53,450 nt of DNA from an uncultured Bacteroidia bacterium (GCA_902774365.1 CACYHX010000016.1:1-53450); one strand, 5' to 3'. Positions 23,838 to 35,556 are shown, numbered from the stretch's first letter. Numbers and translations: made by a program. Notes: generated by a model from the sequence alone, not told the origin.

Positions 23838-24581
23838 TCAGGATTGTTTTTGCTCTTTTTCCTGTTGCTCGCGTTTCCATTCCTTGTAGGCATCGCCCGT
23901 GTCGACGATATGTTGTCTGAGCTTCTCCAGCGGCCAGGCGTCTTCAACCTTGAAGTCGCCGATGCGGGTGCGGCGCAGGGCGGTGAGGCAGGCGCCGTTG
24001 CCCAGGGCCTTGCCGAAGTCGTGGGCGAGGCTGCGGATGTAGGTGCCTTTGCTACATGTCACCTCGAAGTCAAGCTCGGGAAAGCGGTCGAGGTTCAGGC
24101 GGAAGTCGTCGATGCGGACGTCGCGGGCCTTCAGCTCTATCTCCTCATCGGAGCGGGCGTAGTCGAAGGCGCGTTTCCCCTTGATTTTGATGGCGGAATA
24201 CTTGGGCGGGTATTGCTTGAGTTCGCCAATGAACTGTTGCCGTGCAGCTTCAATCTGCTCGGGCGTGATGCCGTCCGTTGGGAAGAAGGCATCGGGTTCG
24301 CTCTCAAGGTCGAAGGTCGGGGTGGTCTGGCCGAGCAGGATAGTGCCCGTGTAGGTCTTCACCTGCGCCTGGTAGTTGTCGATTTGCTTGGTCATCTTGC
24401 CCGTGCAGAGGATGAGGAGGCCCGTCGCCAAGGGGTCCAACGTGCCGGCATGGCCCACCTTCAGCTTGCGGATGCCATAGCAACGGTTGAGCAGGCTGCG
24501 GATGAAGTTGACCGTGTCGAACGACGTCCAGTCAAGGGGTTTGTCGATGAGGATGACCTCGCCTTCTTCGAAGTTAAACAT
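23838..24581 (-). CDS. truB: tRNA pseudouridine(55) synthase
   Basis: A 247-residue enzyme making pseudouridine 55 in the T-loop of tRNAs. The catalytic aspartate is D49 in KVGHAGTLDPLATGLL. N-terminal ILIDKPLDWTSFDTVNFIR, the YTGTILLGQTTPTFDLES strand and CSKGTYIRSLAHDFGKALG follow as in the family. It lacks a long C-terminal PUA domain, typical of the phylum, and ends in a lysine/glutamate/glutamine-rich tail. It lies downstream of uppP, separated by a family C repeat. Confidence 0.96.
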   Translation of the reverse strand: MFNFEEGEVILIDKPLDWTSFDTVNFIRSLLNRCYGIRKLKVGHAGTLDPLATGLLILCTGKMTKQIDNYQAQVKTYTGTILLGQTTPTFDLESEPDAFFPTDGITPEQIEAARQQFIGELKQYPPKYSAIKIKGKRAFDYARSDEEIELKARDVRIDDFRLNLDRFPELDFEVTCSKGTYIRSLAHDFGKALGNGACLTALRRTRIGDFKVEDAWPLEKLRQHIVDTGDAYKEWKREQQEKEQKQS

Positions 24582-24621
24582 TACTACAGTCTTTTATGAT
24601 AGGGAGTCACTTATGCTTTTC

Positions 24622-24710
24622 CTGTCATGGCGGAGGGACATCCGCCATCTCCTGAACAAGAAGGATTGTCCTTGTTTTCAGGAGATCGCGGATCAAGTCC
24701 GCGATGACAG
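24622..24710. repeat. family C palindromic repeat, copy 1
   Basis: An 89-bp element with termini CTGTCATGGCGGA and TCCGCGATGACAG. Internally CATCCGCCATCTCCTGAA faces TTCAGGAGATCGCGGATC. It nearly fills the uppP-truB gap. Other copies are at 25597-25687 and 51782-51873. Confidence 0.88.
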
Positions 24711-24730
24711 TTCATAATAGCATTATCATA

Positions 24731-25540
24731 TTAAAATAGATACGGCAGAACGATAGCCAGCACGCCGACGATGGCGCAATACACGGCGAACCAAATCAGC
24801 TTGCCTTTCTTCACGATGCTGATCATCCACTTGCAGGCGAAGCATCCCGTGACGAAGGCGGCGATGAAGCCGATGAGCAGCACCCATGTGGGGGTCGAGA
24901 CCGTCGCCACCGCATCAGCCGCGGGGGAGAACAGGTCTTTGGCATCCAAAAGGGCCTCGCCGAGGATGGGCGGGATGACCATCAGGAAGGAGAACTGGGC
25001 CAGCTTTTCCTTCTTGTTGCCGAGCAGCAAGCCCGTGGCGATGGTGGAGCCTGAGCGCGACAGTCCGGGCAGCACGGCCACAGCCTGCGCGATACCGATG
25101 ACGAAGGCGTGCAGAGGGCTGATGTTTTCCTTTTGGCGCGGCTTGGCGAAATAGGAGAAGGCCAACAACGAGGCGGTGACCAGCAGGCAGATGCCCACGA
25201 CGAGCAGTCCAGAGCCGAACACCTCCTCCACCTTGTCCTTGAAGAAGAATCCCACAATCATCACGGGGATCATGGAAATGAGGATGTTGACGACGTATCT
25301 CGTGCCATCGTTCCACTTGAACTTGAAGAGGTCCTTGAAGAGCCACACGATTTCCTTCCAGAGGATCAGGCAGGTGCTCAACACGGTGGCGATATGCACG
25401 ATGATGGTGAAGTCGAGGGCTTTCTCAGCGTCGACGCCAAAGAGGTATTGGCCGATAGCGAGGTGACCGCTGCTGCTGACGGGCAGGTATTCCGTCAGGC
25501 CTTGGATGATACCGAGTATTAATGCTTCTATCCAGCTCAT
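24731..25540 (-). CDS. uppP: undecaprenyl-diphosphatase
   Basis: A 269-residue polytopic membrane enzyme (BacA/UppP family) that recycles the undecaprenyl carrier for peptidoglycan and glycan export. Motif 1, E17-Y-L-P-V-S-S-S-G-H26, and motif 2, [18 protein letters not shown], are intact; about eight spans are apparent. The start [11 protein letters not shown] is chosen over an upstream in-frame ATG at 25585, because the extra 15 residues are polar and absent from the family. It lies in the ftsX-DUF3098-uppP-truB gene order typical of Bacteroidales. Confidence 0.95.
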   Translation of the reverse strand: MSWIEALILGIIQGLTEYLPVSSSGHLAIGQYLFGVDAEKALDFTIIVHIATVLSTCLILWKEIVWLFKDLFKFKWNDGTRYVVNILISMIPVMIVGFFFKDKVEEVFGSGLLVVGICLLVTASLLAFSYFAKPRQKENISPLHAFVIGIAQAVAVLPGLSRSGSTIATGLLLGNKKEKLAQFSFLMVIPPILGEALLDAKDLFSPAADAVATVSTPTWVLLIGFIAAFVTGCFACKWMISIVKKGKLIWFAVYCAIVGVLAIVLPYLF

Positions 25541-25596
25541 AATGTGTTGTTTTATAGTCAGGAAAACCCAACTGTGATTCATCACCCTGTACTATT

Positions 25597-25687
25597 GCCG
25601 TCATGGCGGAGGAACATCCGCCATCTCCTAAACAAGAAGGATTGCCCTTGTTTTCAGGAGATTGCGGGTCAAGCCCGCAATGACGGC
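25597..25687. repeat. family C palindromic repeat, copy 2
   Basis: Termini GCCGTCATGGCGGA and CCCGCAATGACGGC; the same internal plan as the copy at 24622 with some substitutions. It fills the DUF3098-uppP gap. Confidence 0.88.
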
Positions 25688-25731
25688 TGCGATGACCGTC
25701 TTTTGTCGGTTTCGTTTCCCATGTGTTTTTA

Positions 25732-26001
25732 TTATTTTTTTCCTCTCCAGAATATCGCTACGATTTCGACGACGAAGCCAGCCAAGACCAAGATGGGCGC
25801 CAGCGTGATGCGTTGGAAGTCAAACATCTTCTCGTTGAACACGTCGGGGTCGGTGGAGCCGCCGCCAATCATCAGGATGAAGCCCAAGGCGATGAGGGCG
25901 AGGCCGATGAGCACGATGATGAAGTTCTGTTTGCCGAAAGGCAGGGCCTTCTGTTCGTCGGTGGGTTGAGCCATTTCTTTCTTGTTTGTTTCTTTTGCCA
26001 T
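25732..26001 (-). CDS. DUF3098 family small membrane protein
   Basis: An 89-residue protein with a polar N-terminus and two spans: NFIIVLIGLALIALGFILMI and ITLAPILVLAGFVVEIVAIF. These are joined by the conserved GGGSTDPDVFNEKMFDFQR loop. This is the Bacteroidota DUF3098 family, nearly always found between ftsX and uppP as here. Function unknown; the neighbourhood suggests a cell-envelope or division role. Confidence 0.88.
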   Translation of the reverse strand: MAKETNKKEMAQPTDEQKALPFGKQNFIIVLIGLALIALGFILMIGGGSTDPDVFNEKMFDFQRITLAPILVLAGFVVEIVAIFWRGKK

Positions 26002-26050
26002 ATATTCTTTATTTCAAAATTTCAAGATTTATAATTTCAAAATTCAATTC

Positions 26051-26076
26051 GGGCCCTTCGACAGGCTCAGGGACCC
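26051..26076 (+). repeat. family A palindromic repeat, copy 3
   Basis: GGGCCCTTCGACAGGCTCAG and on to 26076, directly abutting the ftsX stop codon at 26077-26079. Matches 6813-6838 over 24 bases. Confidence 0.9.
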
Positions 26077-26955
26077 TTATGCGTAGAGTCGGTCGATGTC
26101 GGCATGGAGGTATTTCCGCAGGGCCAGCCGTGTGGAGAGACCGCCGAGCAGGATACCCAACAGGATGATGCCGACGAAGATGCCGATAATGAGTTTATAG
26201 TCTTGTACAAAGGTCAGTTCGGGGATGCGTTGCATGAGACCATACAGCAACAGGGCCAGCATGGCGTCGGCGATCACCGCGCCGAAGAAGCCCTGCGAGA
26301 TGCCGCTGCGGATGAAGGGACGACGGATGTAAGCCGGCGTGGCGCCCACGAGCTGCATGCTGCGCACAAGGAAACGTTTGGAGTAGATACTAAGGCGTAT
26401 CGTGTTGCGTATCAGCGTAATGGCGATGATGAGCAGCACAACACTGGCCACCATCAGCGCAAAGCCGATGCGACGCACGTTCTGGTTGATGAGGCCGACG
26501 AGCGACTTCTGGTAATAGATCTCCTTGACGTCGGAGTTTTTCAGCAGCTGGGTCTGCAATGCCACGATGCTGTCGTTGTTGGCCCAGTCGGCATTGAAGC
26601 GCACGTCGATGGAAGGCAGCAGCGGGTTCTCTTCGTTGCCGAGCCATTGCAGGAAGTCCTCGCCGAGGTCTTCGCTGAGGCGGCGTATGGCCTCCTCCTT
26701 GGTGATGTATTCCGTCGACTTCACAGCAGGCATGGCGTCGAGTTCACTTTGCAGCTTGAGGATGTTGGCTTCCTTGACGTTGCTGTTCATCACGATCTCG
26801 AAGCCGATGTTTTCCTTGAGGTAGTTGGAGAGTTTATGGGCATGCAACATGAGCAGGGCGAATATACCTAACAGGAAGAGTACCAATGCGATACTCATCA
26901 GCGACATAAAATAAGACCCTGCCACGCGGCGTCTGCTTGAACTCTTTTCGGACAT
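26077..26955 (-). CDS. ftsX: cell division protein FtsX
   Basis: A 292-residue FtsX-type permease. One N-terminal span (about 17-36) is followed by an extracytoplasmic domain with FEIVMNSNVKEANILKLQSEL. Three C-terminal spans form the FtsX core, with RNTIRLSIYSKRFLVRSMQL and VGATPAYIRRPFIRSGISQG between the first and second. FtsX with FtsE transmits ATP-driven signals to peptidoglycan hydrolases at the division site. FtsE is not in the window. First gene of the ftsX-DUF3098-uppP-truB run. Confidence 0.93.
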   Translation of the reverse strand: MSEKSSSRRRVAGSYFMSLMSIALVLFLLGIFALLMLHAHKLSNYLKENIGFEIVMNSNVKEANILKLQSELDAMPAVKSTEYITKEEAIRRLSEDLGEDFLQWLGNEENPLLPSIDVRFNADWANNDSIVALQTQLLKNSDVKEIYYQKSLVGLINQNVRRIGFALMVASVVLLIIAITLIRNTIRLSIYSKRFLVRSMQLVGATPAYIRRPFIRSGISQGFFGAVIADAMLALLLYGLMQRIPELTFVQDYKLIIGIFVGIILLGILLGGLSTRLALRKYLHADIDRLYA

Positions 26956-26996
26956 TTTTTGTTGGTACTAATTGCCAAACTATAAATTTGAAACGG

Positions 26997-27004
26997 CAAA
27001 GATA
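26997..27004 (-). promoter_or_regulatory. -7 promoter box of ftsX
   Basis: TATCTTTG followed by C on the minus strand, 41 bases upstream of the ftsX start, back to back with the plus-strand promoter at 27035. Confidence 0.65.
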
Positions 27005-27034
27005 AGCAATTAATTACATTGAATCTCCGATTTC

Positions 27035-27065
27035 TTGCACTGTGGCAGATTTTTTACTACTTTTG
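27035..27065 (+). promoter_or_regulatory. promoter upstream of the small ORF and mccB
   Basis: TTG (27035-27037), 20 bases, TACTTTTG (27058-27065): consensus. The next ATG is 20 bases on (27085, small ORF); mccB starts 249 bases after the box. Confidence 0.78.
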
Positions 27066-27084
27066 CCTTCTAAAACCTGAATAT

Positions 27085-27216
27085 ATGTGTACGGTAAGTT
27101 TAAACATTGACAAAACTATTGTAACCGAGCGCATTCACTTGATGGAAACGGGTAAGGCCACCTATGTTGATGGTGAGGAAGGATTTGCACAAATACGGAT
27201 GCGCTATGGCCTATAA
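27085..27216 (+). CDS. small hypothetical protein, possibly a gene remnant
   Basis: A 43-residue frame, MCTVSLNIDKTIVTERIHLM and onward, ending RMRYGL. The N-terminal TVSLNIDK strand resembles the start of small ribbon-type antitoxins, but the rest does not continue that pattern. It could be a decayed antitoxin or a short leader peptide of the mccB message. It begins at the expected distance from a consensus promoter, which favours its being translated. Not recognised with confidence. Confidence 0.35.
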   Translation: MCTVSLNIDKTIVTERIHLMETGKATYVDGEEGFAQIRMRYGL

Positions 27217-27313
27217 ATACAAGATGAAATGATTACATTGATTGCCATTTGGAACAATTATCAAAATCCGAATAGACTCATCAATATTATCAAAACAAGG
27301 GAAGAATAAGATT

Positions 27314-28921
27314 ATGCAAATCCTTAAATCGAATATAAAAACCTCCTCCGAGGAGTTCAAGCAGAACGAGAAGAACTTCCTCGCCCTGATGTCGCAATAC
27401 CGCGAGGCGATGGCGGCCTCGATGCAAGGCGGCGGCGAGAGCGCCGTAGCCAAGCACAAAAAACGCAACAAACTGCTGGCCCGCGAGCGCATCGACCTGC
27501 TCATCGACCCGAACACGCCGTTCCTCGAGCTGTCGCCGATGGCGGCCTACGGCACCTACAACAACGACTTCCCCTCGGCAGGCATCATCACCGGCATCGG
27601 CGTCATCCAGGGACGAGAGGCCGTCATCGTGGCCAACGACGCCACGGTGAAGGGCGGCACCTACATGCAGTACACGGTGAAGAAACACCTTCGCGCCCAA
27701 GAGATCGCCATGGAAAACCACCTCCCCTGCGTCTATATGGTCGACAGCGGCGGTGCCTTCCTGCCCGAGCAGGACACGGTCTTCCCCGACCGCGACCACT
27801 TCGGGCGTTTCTTCTACAACCAGGCGCGCATGTCGGCCATGGGCATTCCCCAAATCGCTATTGTAATGGGCATGTGTACGGCTGGCGGTGCCTACGTTCC
27901 TGCCATGAGCGACGAGACCATCATCGTGCGCAATCAAGGCACGATTTACCTCGGTGGACCTCCGTTGGTGAAGGCCGCCACGGGTGAGGTGGTCACGGCG
28001 GAAGAGTTGGGCGGTGGCGAGATGCACACCTCCGTGTCGGGTGTGGCCGACCACCTAGCCGAAAACGACCAACATGCCCTGCAGATCTGCCGCAACATCT
28101 TCAAGACCTTGGAGAAGAGCCATCGCCAGAAGCTGGATATGTTGCCTGTCGAGGCACCTCTATATGACCCGCACGACCTCTACGGCCTCGCGCCCATCGA
28201 CTTCCACAAGCTCGTCGACCCGAGGGAAATCATCGCCCGCATTGTGGACGGTAGCCGATTCCAGGAGTTCAAGTCAAGATATGCCACGACCCTTGTCTGC
28301 GGCTTTGCCCATTTGATGGGCTTTCCTGTGGGCATCATCGCCAACTACGGCGTGTTGTTCTCTGAATCAGCCTTGAAAGCCACACACTTCATCGAGCTTT
28401 GCTGCCAACGTAACATCCCGTTGGTGTTTTTGCAGAATATCACGGGCTTTATGGTGGGCAAGCAATACGAGCAAGGCGGCATCGCCAAGGACGGTGCCAA
28501 GATGGTACACGCCGTCTCGAATGCTAATGTGCCCAAGTTCACGGTCATCTTCGGTGGGTCGTTTGGCGCGGGCAACTATGGCATGGCAGGTCGCGCCTAC
28601 AGTCCGAGGCTGCTCTTCATGTGGCCCAACGCCAAAATCTCTGTCATGGGCGGCGAGCAGGCCGCCAGTGTCCTTGCCACGGTGAAGGAAGACCAATACA
28701 AATACAAGGGCCTCGAAGTTCCGAAAGACGAAATCGCACAGCTGAAAAAGGATATTTTGGCCAAGTACGACTACGAAGGCTCGGCCTTCTACAGCACCGC
28801 TCGCCTCTGGGACGACGGCATCATCGACCCCGTCGACACCCGCAAAATCCTCGCCTTGGGCATCGCCGCCTCATTGAACCAACCCTTCCCGCCGCAGCAG
28901 TTTGGGGTGTTCAGGATGTAA
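27314..28921 (+). CDS. mccB: acyl-CoA carboxylase carboxyltransferase subunit, methylcrotonyl-CoA type
   Basis: A 535-residue carboxyltransferase beta subunit with two crotonase-like halves. The segments [40 protein letters not shown] and [15 protein letters not shown] match the 3-methylcrotonyl-CoA carboxylase beta family more than propionyl-CoA carboxylase. The C-terminal half carries the oxyanion-type glycines in [20 protein letters not shown]. It would transfer carboxyl from biotin to 3-methylcrotonyl-CoA in leucine breakdown. Its biotinylated partner is mccA at 33556, on the opposite strand. The start MQILKSN at 27314 is preferred over the longer frame from 27242. Confidence 0.88.
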   Translation: MQILKSNIKTSSEEFKQNEKNFLALMSQYREAMAASMQGGGESAVAKHKKRNKLLARERIDLLIDPNTPFLELSPMAAYGTYNNDFPSAGIITGIGVIQGREAVIVANDATVKGGTYMQYTVKKHLRAQEIAMENHLPCVYMVDSGGAFLPEQDTVFPDRDHFGRFFYNQARMSAMGIPQIAIVMGMCTAGGAYVPAMSDETIIVRNQGTIYLGGPPLVKAATGEVVTAEELGGGEMHTSVSGVADHLAENDQHALQICRNIFKTLEKSHRQKLDMLPVEAPLYDPHDLYGLAPIDFHKLVDPREIIARIVDGSRFQEFKSRYATTLVCGFAHLMGFPVGIIANYGVLFSESALKATHFIELCCQRNIPLVFLQNITGFMVGKQYEQGGIAKDGAKMVHAVSNANVPKFTVIFGGSFGAGNYGMAGRAYSPRLLFMWPNAKISVMGGEQAASVLATVKEDQYKYKGLEVPKDEIAQLKKDILAKYDYEGSAFYSTARLWDDGIIDPVDTRKILALGIAASLNQPFPPQQFGVFRM

Positions 28922-28936
28922 GTTTAATTACGCTAA

Positions 28937-31245
<2,309 letters not shown>

Positions 31246-31246
<1 letters not shown>

Positions 31247-31282
31247 AAACAAAAGAGGCGGTGACACCGCCTCTTTTGTTTT
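31246..31282. terminator. bidirectional terminator between GH97 and rlmN
   Basis: A perfect 17-bp inverted repeat: arms 31246-31262 and 31266-31282 around loop GAC, A-rich on the left and T-rich on the right. It begins at the last base of the GH97 stop and overlaps the rlmN stop by 2 bases. Confidence 0.88.
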
Positions 31283-32297
31283 ATAACAGGTTCTTCGTCG
31301 ACAGCAGCCCACAGGCAGCGTCGATGTCTTGCCCTCGTGACGCTCGTATGGTGGCGATGATGCCTTTCTCGTTCAAGGCGTCGCGGAACCAGGTCATCGT
31401 GGCGGCATCGGGGCTCTTCAGCGGGATGCCAGGCACGGCGTGATACCTTATTAAATTAAAACGACACCTTGTACTGCCCAACAGTCTAGCGATTTCCTTG
31501 ACATGGTCCTTAGTGGCGTTCAAGTCCTTAAAGATGATGTACTCGAAGGAGAGGCGGCGTTGTCCGTGCCAGTCATGCTGTTTCACGGCGTGAATCACTT
31601 CTTTGATGGGATAGCTCTTCTCGACAGGCATCAGTTTGAGGCGCTCATCGTGGAAGGGGCTGTGCATGCTGATGGCGAGGTTGCATTTCGACTCCTCGAG
31701 GAAACGTTTGAGGTTGGGGATGAGGCCGCTGGTGGAGACGGTGATGCGGGTTGGGCTCCAACCGAGTGCCCATTCCTGGGTGAGGATATCGAGCGAGCGC
31801 ATCAGGTTGTCGTAGTTGGCCAAAGGCTCACCCATGCCCATGAAGACGATGTTCGTCAATTCATCGAACTCGGGCAGGCTGAGGATCTGGTTCATGATTT
31901 CGGCCACAGAGAGGTTCTTCTGGAAGCCTTGTTTGCCCGTGGCGCAGAAGAGGCAGTCCATCTGACAGCCCACCTGCGTGGAGACGCAGAGCGTGGCACG
32001 CTCCCTATCGGGGATGTATGCCGCCTCGACGAAATGCGCACCAGCCGGGAAGAGGTATTTCTTCGTGCCGTCGGTCGACACCTGCTCCTTGACGGGAGCC
32101 TGCAAACCGGTCTCATAGTGTTCAGCCAGCAATGCCCTTGAGGCTTTGCTGAGGTTGGTCATGTCGTCGAACGACGCACAACGCTTTTGGTAGAGCCAGT
32201 CCACGAGCTGTTTGCCCGTGAACTTGGGCAGCCCCAACTGGTCGACGACCTCCTGCATCTCGGCAGGGGTCTTGCCTAAAAGAATCTGTTTTTCCAT
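31281..32297 (-). CDS. rlmN: dual-specificity 23S rRNA/tRNA adenine-C2 methyltransferase
   Basis: A 338-residue radical SAM methyltransferase making m2A2503 in 23S rRNA and m2A37 in some tRNAs. The cluster motif C111-x3-C115-x2-C118 (GCQMDCLFCATG) is present, with VFMGMGEPLANYDN, STSGLIPNL and a C-terminal cysteine in GQDIDAACGLL corresponding to the methylated or resolving cysteine. The start at 32297 (MEKQILLGK) is chosen; the frame extends to 32630, but that part overlaps the acyl-CoA dehydrogenase gene in another phase. It follows that gene by 17 bases. Confidence 0.95.
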   Translation of the reverse strand: MEKQILLGKTPAEMQEVVDQLGLPKFTGKQLVDWLYQKRCASFDDMTNLSKASRALLAEHYETGLQAPVKEQVSTDGTKKYLFPAGAHFVEAAYIPDRERATLCVSTQVGCQMDCLFCATGKQGFQKNLSVAEIMNQILSLPEFDELTNIVFMGMGEPLANYDNLMRSLDILTQEWALGWSPTRITVSTSGLIPNLKRFLEESKCNLAISMHSPFHDERLKLMPVEKSYPIKEVIHAVKQHDWHGQRRLSFEYIIFKDLNATKDHVKEIARLLGSTRCRFNLIRYHAVPGIPLKSPDAATMTWFRDALNEKGIIATIRASRGQDIDAACGLLSTKNLL

Positions 32298-32314
32298 AAT
32301 ACGATGACGATTGA

Positions 32315-33457
32315 TCAGCAGCCGATGGCGCGTGAAATCACGAGACGAAGGATCTCGGAGGTGCCTTCTCCGATTTGCAGGATGCGCTGGTCGCGGTAGA
32401 AGCGTTCCATGTCGAACTCCTTCAGCAGGCCGTGACCGCCCATCACCTGGACGGCTTTGTCGCAGACCTCGGCAGCCACCTCTGAGCAGTACAGCTTGGC
32501 CATGGCGGCTTCCTTGCCGAAGGGACGATGTTGGTCCTTGAGCCAGCAGGCACGATAGAGCAAGCCACGAGCGGCGTCGATCTTCATGGCCATGTCGGCC
32601 AGCTTGAAACTCACCGCCTGGAACTTGCACACCGGCTTGCCGAACTGCTCACGCTTCTTGGAGTAGGCCAACGCCATCTCGTAGGCGCCTTGTGCACATC
32701 CCAGACCCATGGCGGCGATGGAAAGACGGCCTGAGTCCAGAGTGGCAAGCATGATGTGAGAACCTTCGCCCGGCTTGCCGAGGATGCAGTCGTCGGAGAG
32801 GCGCACGTCGTTGAAGATGAGCTTGCCCGTGTTGGAGGCACGCCACATCATCTTGTCGTGCATGGGCGTCTGCGTGAAGCCTTCTTTCTTGTTCTCCACC
32901 AACAAGGCGGTGAACTCCGGCTTACCGTCCTTCATGCCCGACACGGCCTGCACGGTGGTGCCGAGGCTGATGGGCGTCGCGCTGTTGGTGATGAAGATCT
33001 TCGAGCCGTTGAGGTGCCAGAAGGTGCCGTCGTATTGGGCGGTCGTCTTGGTGCCACGCGAGTCGCTGCCGGCGTCTTCTTCCGTCAAGCCGAAGCCCCA
33101 AAGACGGTCCTTGCAGAGTTGGGGCAGGTATTTGCGTTTCTGCTCCTCGGTGCCATAGTCTTTGATGGGGCCGATGCCGAGTGAGTTGTCGGCGGCGATG
33201 GTGGCGGCGGTGCTGCCGTCCACGCGAGCCAACTCTTCCACGGCGATGATATAACTCAGGTTGTCGAGTCCTTGACCGCCATATTCCTTCGGGACGGTCA
33301 TACCCAGCAGGCCGAGTTCAGCCATCTTGAGGGTCAGGCCGACATCGAAATGCTGGTCTTCGTCATTTTCGCGGGCTACAGGTTTCACTTCCTGTTCGGC
33401 GAAGTCGCGCACACGCTGGCGGAGGGCTTCCTGTTCTTTGGTGAGGTCGAAGTTCAT
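32315..33457 (-). CDS. acyl-CoA dehydrogenase
   Basis: A 380-residue FAD flavoprotein oxidising acyl-CoA to enoyl-CoA and passing electrons to ETF. FAD-site signatures WGFGLTEEDAGSDS and KIFITNS, and the C-terminal GGHGLLKEFDMERFYRDQR and IGEGTSEI are intact. The catalytic base is E364 in IGEGTSEI, the short/medium-chain position. Isovaleryl-CoA dehydrogenase uses a glutamate in the DLERL helix, where this protein has DSGRL. Its place beside mccA nevertheless suggests a branched-chain acyl-CoA role. The gene lies between mccA (98-base gap with a family D repeat) and rlmN. Confidence 0.9.
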   Translation of the reverse strand: MNFDLTKEQEALRQRVRDFAEQEVKPVARENDEDQHFDVGLTLKMAELGLLGMTVPKEYGGQGLDNLSYIIAVEELARVDGSTAATIAADNSLGIGPIKDYGTEEQKRKYLPQLCKDRLWGFGLTEEDAGSDSRGTKTTAQYDGTFWHLNGSKIFITNSATPISLGTTVQAVSGMKDGKPEFTALLVENKKEGFTQTPMHDKMMWRASNTGKLIFNDVRLSDDCILGKPGEGSHIMLATLDSGRLSIAAMGLGCAQGAYEMALAYSKKREQFGKPVCKFQAVSFKLADMAMKIDAARGLLYRACWLKDQHRPFGKEAAMAKLYCSEVAAEVCDKAVQVMGGHGLLKEFDMERFYRDQRILQIGEGTSEILRLVISRAIGC

Positions 33458-33473
33458 AATTTTGTATTTGTTT

Positions 33474-33548
33474 GCTTTCAGCTATCAGCCTTCAGCTTTC
33501 AGCTTGGTGGCACCAAGGCTGATAGCTGACTGCTGAAAGCTGATGGCT
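33474..33548. repeat. family D hairpin repeat, copy 2
   Basis: GCTTTCAGCTATCAGCCTTC on the left mirrors AGCTGACTGCTGAAAGCTGA on the right; GGTGGCACC is at the apex. Related to 16905-16980. It separates mccA from the acyl-CoA dehydrogenase gene. Confidence 0.8.
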
Positions 33549-33555
33549 TTATTTA

Positions 33556-35547
33556 TTATTCCAACTCCAATAGCTGCATTTTATTGTCTACCATCTGACC
33601 TTCGGCGACAAGAATCTTCTTCACCTTGGCGGTGCCCGAAGCCACGATGTTGTTCTCCATCTTCATGGCTTCCACCACCATCATTATCGTTCCTTCTTTC
33701 ACCTCATCGCCTTCCTTGACGTTGATTTTCACCACCTTGCCTGGCATGGGCGACACCAATTTGGTCTTGTCGTTCAACATCTCCTTGCAGGCGTAGTCCC
33801 ATGATTCGTTCAGCTGGTCGGTGCGGCAGCAGGTGAAGTTGAGGCCGTGGAAGTTGACGATGGTCTTCTGCTCGTCGTTGACGGAACAATACACCATCTC
33901 CGTGCGGCCGTTGAGCATGATTTTCAGCTGTTTGTTGTCGTATTGGATGAACTCCACGACGAAAGGAGCCTCACCTATCACGCCACTGATCTTCCCAGCC
34001 TCGGCCGCCTTGATGCTCACCGGCACCTTCTTGCCTTCCACTTCGACGGTCAGTTGCATCTGATAACGCCAATAGCCGATCTCCTCCCAGACGTTATCGG
34101 GATGCTGCTCGACTTGTTTCTTGCAGAAGTCATACATCAGGAAAGCTGCCACGATGTCGTTCACATTCTGGTTGTTACGACTCGTCTCCATGGCCTTCAT
34201 CAGCGTCTCTTGATGGGTGGCGCAGAACGAGGTGTCGATCTTATTGGCGACGAAGTCTTCGTCCTTGACGACCTCCCAAAGATACGCCTTGTTGGTGGTC
34301 AGGCCTTGGATGATGAACTCTCTCAATGCCTGTCGTGCGGTTTCGAGAGCCGTTTGGCGGTCCTTGCCGTGGCAAGTCAACTTGGCGATCATCGGGTCGT
34401 AGGCCTCCGAGACCTGGCATGCGCCGTCGATGCTGCTGTCGACACGGGTGCCACGCACCTGTGGCTCGTGGTATGCCGTCACCTTGCCTGGCGTAGGCAG
34501 GAAGCCGTTGGCGGGGTCTTCGGCGTAGATACGCAACTCTATGGCGTGGCCTTGGGGTTGTATGGCGTCTTGTGTCCATCCCATCTCCTTCCCTCTCGCG
34601 ATACGAATCTGTTCCTCCACGATGTCGATGCCCGTGCGCATCTCGGTGACGGGATGCTCCACCTGGATGCGGGTGTTCATTTCAAGGAAGTAGAAGTTCA
34701 AGTCCTTGTCGACGAGAAACTCCACCGTGCCCGCGTTGCGGTAACCTATGGCCTTGCACAGCTTGACGGCGGTTTCGCACAGCTGTTGGCGTCTGTCTTC
34801 TGTCAGCGTCGGCGAGGGCGACTCCTCAATGATTTTCTGGTAGCGGCGTTGTATGGTGCATTCACGCTCATGCAGATGGATGACGTTGCCGAAGTGGTCG
34901 GCGAGCACCTGCACTTCGATATGGCGCGGGTTCTCGATGTATTGCTCGACGAACACCGTGCCGTCACCAAAGTATTTCTCCGCTTCGCGTGAGGCGCGTT
35001 CCAGTTCGTCTTTCAGGTCCTCTTTTTTCCATACGATGTGCATGCCTTTGCCGCCACCGCCTGCCGCCGCCTTGATCAGGACGGGATAAGGCAGAGTGTC
35101 GGCTTGTGCCATGATGTCGTCGTGGCTGCCCATGGTGCCGAAGGTGACAGGGATGCCGTTTTTGATGGCCACCTTCCTCGCTTCAATCTTGTTACCCATC
35201 AGGCACATCGACTGGGCGTCGGGGCCAATGAAGATGAGGTTGTTGGCCTCGCATGCCTCCACCAGCTCGGGGCTCTCAGAGAGGAAGCCATAGCCAGGAT
35301 GGATGGCGTCGGCACCAGCATCCAAAGCCGCGTCGATGATCTTACGGACGTTGAGGTAGGTGTCTTTCAAGGTGCCGTTGCCCAAGGGGCAGGCCTCGTC
35401 GGCCATGCGCCGGTGAAGGGCGTTGGCGTCGTTGTCGGCAAAGACGGCCACGGAGGCGATATGCAGTTTGCGTAAGGTCTTGATGATACGCACTGCTATC
35501 TCGCCTCGGTTGGCGATGAGGACTTTATGTATTCTCTTGCTGTTCAT
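33556..35547 (-). CDS. mccA: acyl-CoA carboxylase biotin carboxylase / biotin carrier subunit
   Basis: A 663-residue alpha subunit. The biotin carboxylase domain (about 1-450) opens with KVLIANRGEIAVRI and contains the ATP-grasp loop AAAGGGGKGMH, the HLHERECTIQRRYQK strand and MNTRIQVEHPVTE. A BT-like linker follows. The C-terminal biotinyl domain carries the target lysine K629 in VVEAMKMEN, 34 residues from the end as is canonical. It ATP-dependently carboxylates its biotin and hands it to the mccB product. The gene starts only about 10 bases after the terminator of the upstream T9SS gene, with no recognisable promoter between. Confidence 0.92.
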   Translation of the reverse strand: MNSKRIHKVLIANRGEIAVRIIKTLRKLHIASVAVFADNDANALHRRMADEACPLGNGTLKDTYLNVRKIIDAALDAGADAIHPGYGFLSESPELVEACEANNLIFIGPDAQSMCLMGNKIEARKVAIKNGIPVTFGTMGSHDDIMAQADTLPYPVLIKAAAGGGGKGMHIVWKKEDLKDELERASREAEKYFGDGTVFVEQYIENPRHIEVQVLADHFGNVIHLHERECTIQRRYQKIIEESPSPTLTEDRRQQLCETAVKLCKAIGYRNAGTVEFLVDKDLNFYFLEMNTRIQVEHPVTEMRTGIDIVEEQIRIARGKEMGWTQDAIQPQGHAIELRIYAEDPANGFLPTPGKVTAYHEPQVRGTRVDSSIDGACQVSEAYDPMIAKLTCHGKDRQTALETARQALREFIIQGLTTNKAYLWEVVKDEDFVANKIDTSFCATHQETLMKAMETSRNNQNVNDIVAAFLMYDFCKKQVEQHPDNVWEEIGYWRYQMQLTVEVEGKKVPVSIKAAEAGKISGVIGEAPFVVEFIQYDNKQLKIMLNGRTEMVYCSVNDEQKTIVNFHGLNFTCCRTDQLNESWDYACKEMLNDKTKLVSPMPGKVVKINVKEGDEVKEGTIMMVVEAMKMENNIVASGTAKVKKILVAEGQMVDNKMQLLELE

Positions 35548-35556
35548 GTTTCAAAA

